A stretch of 18,506 nt of DNA, taken from positions 1-18,506 of the forward strand of contig JAKBTR010000030.1 in the NCBI GenBank assembly GCA_021844275.1. The letters are read 5' to 3'. Made by a program: the position numbers and the translations under genes. The stretch is from Nitrospirota bacterium (GTDB lineage: Bacteria; Nitrospirota_A; Leptospirillia; Leptospirillales; Leptospirillaceae). Shown here one piece after another: positions 15,218 to 18,506 of this stretch (position 1 is its first letter; each line of letters opens with the position of its first letter). The notes below the pieces were generated by a model. It did no database searches, had not been told where the DNA came from, and saw nothing but the letters and a program-made list of their open reading frames with translations.

Positions 15218-15613
15218 TCAATATTCCTGGTTGAACCGGTCCTGCGCCCAGGGGTTTCCCTGTTCAGCCGCCTTCTTCCACCAGACAAGAGCCTTGTTGC
15301 GATCCTGTGCGACTCCCCATCCGTTGTAATAGAGAATGCCGAGCCAGACTTCGCCCCACGAATATCCCAGCAATGCCGACTGCCGGAAGCAGAGAAAGGC
15401 CTTTCTCTGCTTTTCCTTTTTCGGTCCGTGAGCGTTCAGAAAGGCCATTCCGGACTGGAAGTAACGGATGGCGCCTCCTGTTTCGGGTTTAATGACACAG
15501 CGCTCCTCCCCTTCGACGAAAGCGGGGAAAGAGGACACCAGGAAAAGACCTAACAAAAGAAAGACTGCCGACAGGAACAGAATTTTTCGGGAAGGCAACG
15601 GCCGTAGCGCCAT
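15218..15613 (-). CDS. Small exported Sel1-like repeat protein
   Basis: 131 aa from the ATG at 15613, which follows the kelch stop after only 2 nt (tgaacatg), so the two are translationally coupled. The N-terminus is basic, then a hydrophobic segment (ILFLSAVFLLLGLFLVSSFPAFVEG) that may be a signal peptide or an anchor. The rest holds two Sel1-like (SLR) units with the typical A..W..KAA..G pattern: KAFLCFRQSALLGYSWGEVWLGILYYNGWGVAQD and KALVWWKKAAEQGNPWAQ. Sel1 repeats form short helical hairpins for protein binding. The open frame extends upstream into the kelch gene but offers no better start. Specific role unknown. Confidence 0.72.
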   Translation of the reverse strand: MALRPLPSRKILFLSAVFLLLGLFLVSSFPAFVEGEERCVIKPETGGAIRYFQSGMAFLNAHGPKKEKQRKAFLCFRQSALLGYSWGEVWLGILYYNGWGVAQDRNKALVWWKKAAEQGNPWAQDRFNQEY

Positions 15614-15615
15614 GT

Positions 15616-16635
15616 TCAAAACATTCTGCCGGAAGGTTCTCTTGCGTTTTGTCGACGAGTCTTGATCCCTTGGGACAATCTCTCCCACACGTTCTTGACA
15701 GGATCGTATTCTTCGATGGCGGAAACAAAGCCTCCGGCGTTCAGTCCACCGGCGACAAGGACTTTCCCGTTCTTCAGTCGAACCGCAACAGGTTTTTCGC
15801 GGGGGATCGGATCTCTCCGCCGCCTTTTCCAGAATGTTCGATTCAGGTCAAACTCTTCGGAGGAAGTCAGGTAGTCGGCATGATATCCGTCCAGAATCAG
15901 AAATCCGTGCTTCCCCAAAGCCACGGCGACACCACCCCATCGCGAAACCGGGTCCGAAGGAAGAGTCGACCAGGAATTCTTTGCCGGATCATAGAGCTCG
16001 CATAATCCCAATGTTTTCCCGTTATAACCGTCTACGACCAGAACGCGTCCATCTTCCGCCGTCGCCGCCGATGCAGCCCATCGGGCGGTCGGATCCGGGG
16101 CAAGGCGTTTCCATCTGTCGGTCATCGGATCGTATGTTTCGGTCGTTCCCGTGTAGCCGTCTTCGCTGAATCCTCCCGTCACGAGAACTTTCCCGTCCTT
16201 CAGGAGCGCCGCGGCAGCACCCGCACGAGGAGTCGGGTCAGGCGAAAGGTTCGACCAGCGATTGCTTGTTCGGGTATAGACTTCGGTCGTTCCCAAATAG
16301 GTTTGATTGTAACCGTCGATGACCAGGAATCTTCCGTCCGGCAGAACCACGGCGGACGCGCTGGTTCGGGGAACCGGATCGGGGGTTTCCCGATGCCATC
16401 GTCCCGTCTCTGGGTTATAGATTTCCGTCCGCCCGGTGTCTTTTCCATCAAAACCACCGGAAACAATGACCTTTCCGTCTGGAAACATTCCGGCGGAAGC
16501 TCCCCATCTCGGAGAAAAGGCCATTTCCGGACGTTCAAACGCAAACAGGGATGCGCTTGAACGAAAAATCGCCAGGACGAGAAGCAGGGCAAGAAAGCAT
16601 GGATGCCCGGAACAGTATCTGGATGGTGCAATCAT
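15616..16635 (-). CDS. Secreted kelch-repeat beta-propeller protein
   Basis: 339 aa from the ATG at 16635; a gaggggg stretch lies 3 nt upstream, and translation begins with a signal peptide (hydrophobic FLALLLVLAIF, likely cleavage near SLFA). An upstream in-frame ATG at 16689 would add 18 polar residues ahead of the signal, so it is less likely. After the signal are six kelch-like repeats of about 47 residues, each with ..DGKVLV.GG/DGY... and ..E.YDP...RW..L..DP.PR. The fold should be a six-bladed propeller in the periplasm or outside. Repeats 1, 3 and 6 read GGF/GGL at the blade core, while 2, 4 and 5 read DGY. Such proteins bind ligands or polysaccharide; some are galactose-oxidase-like, but no Cys-Tyr cofactor pair is evident. 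It is likely in one transcript with the Sel1-like gene. Confidence 0.8.
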   Translation of the reverse strand: MIAPSRYCSGHPCFLALLLVLAIFRSSASLFAFERPEMAFSPRWGASAGMFPDGKVIVSGGFDGKDTGRTEIYNPETGRWHRETPDPVPRTSASAVVLPDGRFLVIDGYNQTYLGTTEVYTRTSNRWSNLSPDPTPRAGAAAALLKDGKVLVTGGFSEDGYTGTTETYDPMTDRWKRLAPDPTARWAASAATAEDGRVLVVDGYNGKTLGLCELYDPAKNSWSTLPSDPVSRWGGVAVALGKHGFLILDGYHADYLTSSEEFDLNRTFWKRRRRDPIPREKPVAVRLKNGKVLVAGGLNAGGFVSAIEEYDPVKNVWERLSQGIKTRRQNAREPSGRMF

Positions 16636-16731
16636 AGGCCCCCTCGATCCGACTGGGGTGGAGTCCCCTCCTGCAGATTTTACCACCATGATGATCGGGG
16701 GATGAAAAAAGGGTTGCGGCTGGATCCGGAC

Positions 16732-16762
16732 AAAAAAAAGGGAGGGCCATGGCCCTCCCTTT
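16732..16762 (-). terminator. Intrinsic terminator of the NHL-repeat gene
   Basis: A perfect 26-bp palindrome (16737-16762) lies 19 nt beyond the NHL-gene stop in the minus direction. It reads into a run of T on the minus strand (the A-run 16732-16739 on the plus strand). The stem is aaagggagggcc with its complement, and it has almost no loop, so the innermost pairs open. It separates the NHL gene from the kelch operon. Confidence 0.85.
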
Positions 16763-16781
16763 GAATCGATATTTCGACTTT

Positions 16782-17969
16782 TTAGAAGCTGACTTCCCGG
16801 ATCGTGTCGGCCGGAGTGTCCGCTACAAAGAGGACACCATGAAAGACCGTCAGGGCGCCGGGGAACTGGAAATGACCTTCCACACCGGATCCGTCTTCCC
16901 GTCCGGCAATCGGAACGCCGCCGTTGATTGTCGCGCCCGCCACGGTGGAAACGACGCCCGTGGACAGATCCACCATCCGGATATCGGCATTGGCACCGTC
17001 AGCAACATAGAGCTTGTTGCCGTCAAGGCTCAGGGAAACCGGGTGATAGAAGTAGGCATCCGGTCCGGGACCGTTCAGTGTTCCGGGAAAGCCCGCATGA
17101 CCGGCCAGGGTGGAAACGGAATTTGTTGCAAGAACCATCTTCCGGATGAGATTGTTGCGGGTATCCGCAATATAGAGAACCTGACCGTCTGCGGAAATCA
17201 CAAGGGACCTGGGTTCATGGAAGGTGGCCTGAGCGCCGACTCCATCGGCCGAACCGGCCATGAGCTTGCCGGCTCCTGCCAGCGTTGTCACGTTATTGGT
17301 GGCCAAGTCGATTTTCCGGATCGCGTTGTTTCCCGAGTCGGCGACGTAAAGAGTCTTTCCGTCCGGAGAAATGGCAAGACCCCTCGGGGCTTCAAATCCC
17401 GCTTCTTTTCCGGCACCGTCTCCGGAGCCCGGAAAGGTGTGGCCGGCAACCGTCGAAACGGTCTTGGAAGCCAGATCAATCTTCCGGATCATGTTGTTTC
17501 GGGAATCGGCCACATAAAGTGTTTTTCCGTCCGGAGAAATGGCCATGCCTTCCGGGTTGTTGAAGCGGGCGTTGGCTCCGACACCGTCACGATAGCGTGC
17601 CCGATGATCGGATCCGGCAACATCTTCAACGTCAACGGAGAGATGATGAAGCTCTGCCGGAGTAACAGTTGTGCCTGTCAGACCATTCGAAGTGATTTTT
17701 CGGATCATGTCGTTTCCGGTGTCCGCAATGTAAATCGTGCCATCGGGAGCGGCGAGAATCCCTTGGGGAAACTCGAACCGGGCCTCTCTGCCCGGACCTT
17801 CAACAGCCCCTCTTTCATGAAAGGATCCGGCAATGGTGGACACGGAAACAGCCTGAGCTTGCATGCCGGCTCCCAAAACAAGACTGGCACCCAGACCAAG
17901 GGAAATCATTTTGGCGGATGCTTTCCATTTTCGGTTGATGTTCTTGCCCATCTCTCTCCCCTTTTTCAA
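16782..17969 (-). CDS. Exported NHL-repeat beta-propeller protein
   Basis: 395 aa from the TTG at 17969. On the minus strand an aaggagg motif (17981-17975) is 5 nt upstream of this TTG, so I prefer it to the ATG at 17951, which also has a purine-rich ggggag at close spacing. The signal peptide is SAKMISLGLGASLVLGAGMQAQA, cleaving near residue 40. The mature part has six NHL-type repeats with ..VSTVAG......DG.G..A.F..P.GLAISPDGKTLYVADS.NN.IRKIDLAT. The fold predicted is a six-bladed propeller, exported to the periplasm or surface. NHL propellers bind proteins, RNA or carbohydrate; no enzyme motif is seen. It has its own terminator and a candidate promoter upstream. It might be an abundant envelope or matrix protein, which is speculation. 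Confidence 0.8.
   Translation of the reverse strand: MKKGREMGKNINRKWKASAKMISLGLGASLVLGAGMQAQAVSVSTIAGSFHERGAVEGPGREARFEFPQGILAAPDGTIYIADTGNDMIRKITSNGLTGTTVTPAELHHLSVDVEDVAGSDHRARYRDGVGANARFNNPEGMAISPDGKTLYVADSRNNMIRKIDLASKTVSTVAGHTFPGSGDGAGKEAGFEAPRGLAISPDGKTLYVADSGNNAIRKIDLATNNVTTLAGAGKLMAGSADGVGAQATFHEPRSLVISADGQVLYIADTRNNLIRKMVLATNSVSTLAGHAGFPGTLNGPGPDAYFYHPVSLSLDGNKLYVADGANADIRMVDLSTGVVSTVAGATINGGVPIAGREDGSGVEGHFQFPGALTVFHGVLFVADTPADTIREVSF
17309..17543 (-). repeat. Near-identical internal repeats within the NHL gene
   Basis: The segment 17309-17375 closely resembles 17477-17543 at the DNA level; both end in the same 20-mer (tttccgtccggagaaatggc), start to start 168 bp, exactly 56 codons. 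A more diverged copy is at about 17135-17200. They encode the ISPDGKTLYVADS.NN.IRKIDL part of adjacent propeller blades. Such DNA similarity points to recent duplication or gene conversion between blades. Confidence 0.7.
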
Positions 17970-18125
17970 TGTGTCCTCCTTGCGGATTAAGGCAACCCCG
18001 GATTGACCGAAAGCAAGGTTGTGGACCCGGTCAGATAGGTCCATGCGAGAGTCCGTCCGCCAACGTCATCAATCATCTATAAGTGCAAACGGCTGAACTC
18101 TCCCTCTTATTTTGAATCGGTCAAC

Positions 18126-18154
18126 TGTATACACCCTTCCTGAAAAAAAATCAA
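18126..18154 (-). promoter_or_regulatory. Candidate sigma70-type promoter for the NHL gene
   Basis: On the minus strand, ttgatt (18154-18149) and tataca (18131-18126) are separated by 17 nt, four of six matches each. The start near 18119 gives a 5' leader of about 150 nt before the TTG at 17969. The leader contains small inverted repeats but no riboswitch I recognise. The remainder of 18045-18283 shows no gene. Confidence 0.4.
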
Positions 18155-18187
18155 CAAAGAGTCACGAATTTCCGGGATGTTTCGCAC

Positions 18188-18506
18188 CTGAATCATGGTT
18201 AGGCACGGCGGCTTGGTGATGGCTCCTTGAGAGGAAATTCATCCTTGGCGCGCACTGGAAACCTCGCCCTTCAGGCCTGATCTTTACCCGTATCTTCGTT
18301 GAGTGAGCACGGGAGATGTGGGACGATTTTGAAGATTCGTGAAGATGATCCACATGGCGGCCAGGTCGTCGAGCCGCTGGATTCCTCTCCAGAGGGTTTC
18401 GGTCCCGGGTTCCCCATCCCCTTTTCTTCCCAGAAAGCCTCCCAGTCCCGCCACCATCCGGGTGGCCTCCCGAAGCGTCGGAGGGGAGGCGTCCGGAGCC
18501 ACCGGA
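18188..18506 (-). mobile_element. One end of an IS4-family insertion sequence (boundary approximate)
   Basis: The transposase fragment shows that an insertion sequence enters the window from the right. Its left boundary should lie somewhat beyond the stop codon at 18284. The stretch ctgaatcatggttagg, starting at 18188, begins like a Tn5-group terminal repeat (ctga) and is a possible end, but the partner repeat is out of sight. The left limit given is a guess. Confidence 0.35.
18284..18506 (-). CDS. IS4-family (Tn5-like) transposase, C-terminal fragment running off the window
   Basis: The C-terminal part of a transposase; the N-terminus lies beyond the right end of the window. The frame is open to the window edge and carries LREATRMVAGLGGFLGRKG then DGEPGTETLWRGIQRLDDLAAMW, the highly conserved C-terminal block of Tn5/IS50-like IS4-family transposases (LGGFLGRKGDGEPG..TLWRG..RL.D). 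This DDE enzyme moves its own element by cut and paste. It is read toward the NHL gene. A short variable tail (about 20 residues) follows before the TAA at 18286-18284. Completeness of the element cannot be judged here, since its other end and catalytic core are outside. Confidence 0.88.
   Translation of the reverse strand, partial: PVAPDASPPTLREATRMVAGLGGFLGRKGDGEPGTETLWRGIQRLDDLAAMWIIFTNLQNRPTSPVLTQRRYG

Noticed and set aside
16749..17990. 413-codon open frame on the plus strand opposite the NHL gene
   Set aside because: It mirrors the repeated NHL coding strand, has repetitive low-information protein and no family motif; an antisense shadow kept open by codon bias.
17975..18018. Possible sequestering of the NHL ribosome binding site (ccttgc upstream pairing with gcaagg)
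   Set aside because: Only 6 pairs across a 29-nt loop with no extension; likely chance.
1..18506. CRISPR array, tRNA genes or phage genes
   Set aside because: No regularly spaced short repeats, cloverleaf-like sequences or phage structural genes were found on reading both strands.

Overview
The window comes from the chromosome of a diderm (two-membrane) bacterium with moderate G+C. Lipobox-bearing secreted proteins, an MCE/Mla-type lipid transport cluster, pseudopilins and an outer-membrane barrel-like protein ending in Phe support this. Gene content and protein style (HisZ, a class V aminotransferase paired with a long SerA, many TTG/GTG starts) suggest an acidophilic Nitrospirota such as Leptospirillum. 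That assignment is inference, at about even confidence.

Layout. Positions 1-448 hold the end of an rRNA operon: 23S 3' end, 5S and a strong terminator. A plus-strand housekeeping block follows: a lone peptide-type solute-binding lipoprotein (560-2158), then aminotransferase-serA-hisZ-dnaB (2361-7882), which covers serine synthesis, histidine regulation and the replicative helicase. Convergent to it, on the minus strand, is a three-gene minor pseudopilin set (gspH-I-J-like, 7917-9674).

The 330 bp upstream of gspH lead on the plus strand to a cold-shock gene (10006-10212). They contain 11-bp-period direct repeats, a good sigma70-type promoter, a five-codon ORF with a ribosome binding site and a strong intrinsic terminator, all ahead of the csp gene. 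This is either a roughly 90-nt small RNA or an attenuated cold-shock leader.

Positions 10404-15205 form an envelope block. A small outer-membrane-type protein, which appears to start at ATT, is divergent from a secreted DUF3105-like protein. The latter is followed by mlaE-, mlaF- and mlaD-like genes and a TPR lipoprotein. The MlaF-like ATPase keeps Walker A but has lost the Q-loop Gln, the LSGGQ signature, the catalytic Glu and the H-loop His, which is the most unusual protein feature of the window.

The right end (15218-17969, minus) holds secreted repeat proteins: a Sel1-like protein coupled to a six-repeat kelch protein, then a six-repeat NHL propeller with its own terminator and a candidate promoter. 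The window ends inside the C-terminus of a Tn5/IS4-family transposase. No CRISPR array and no tRNA gene were seen.
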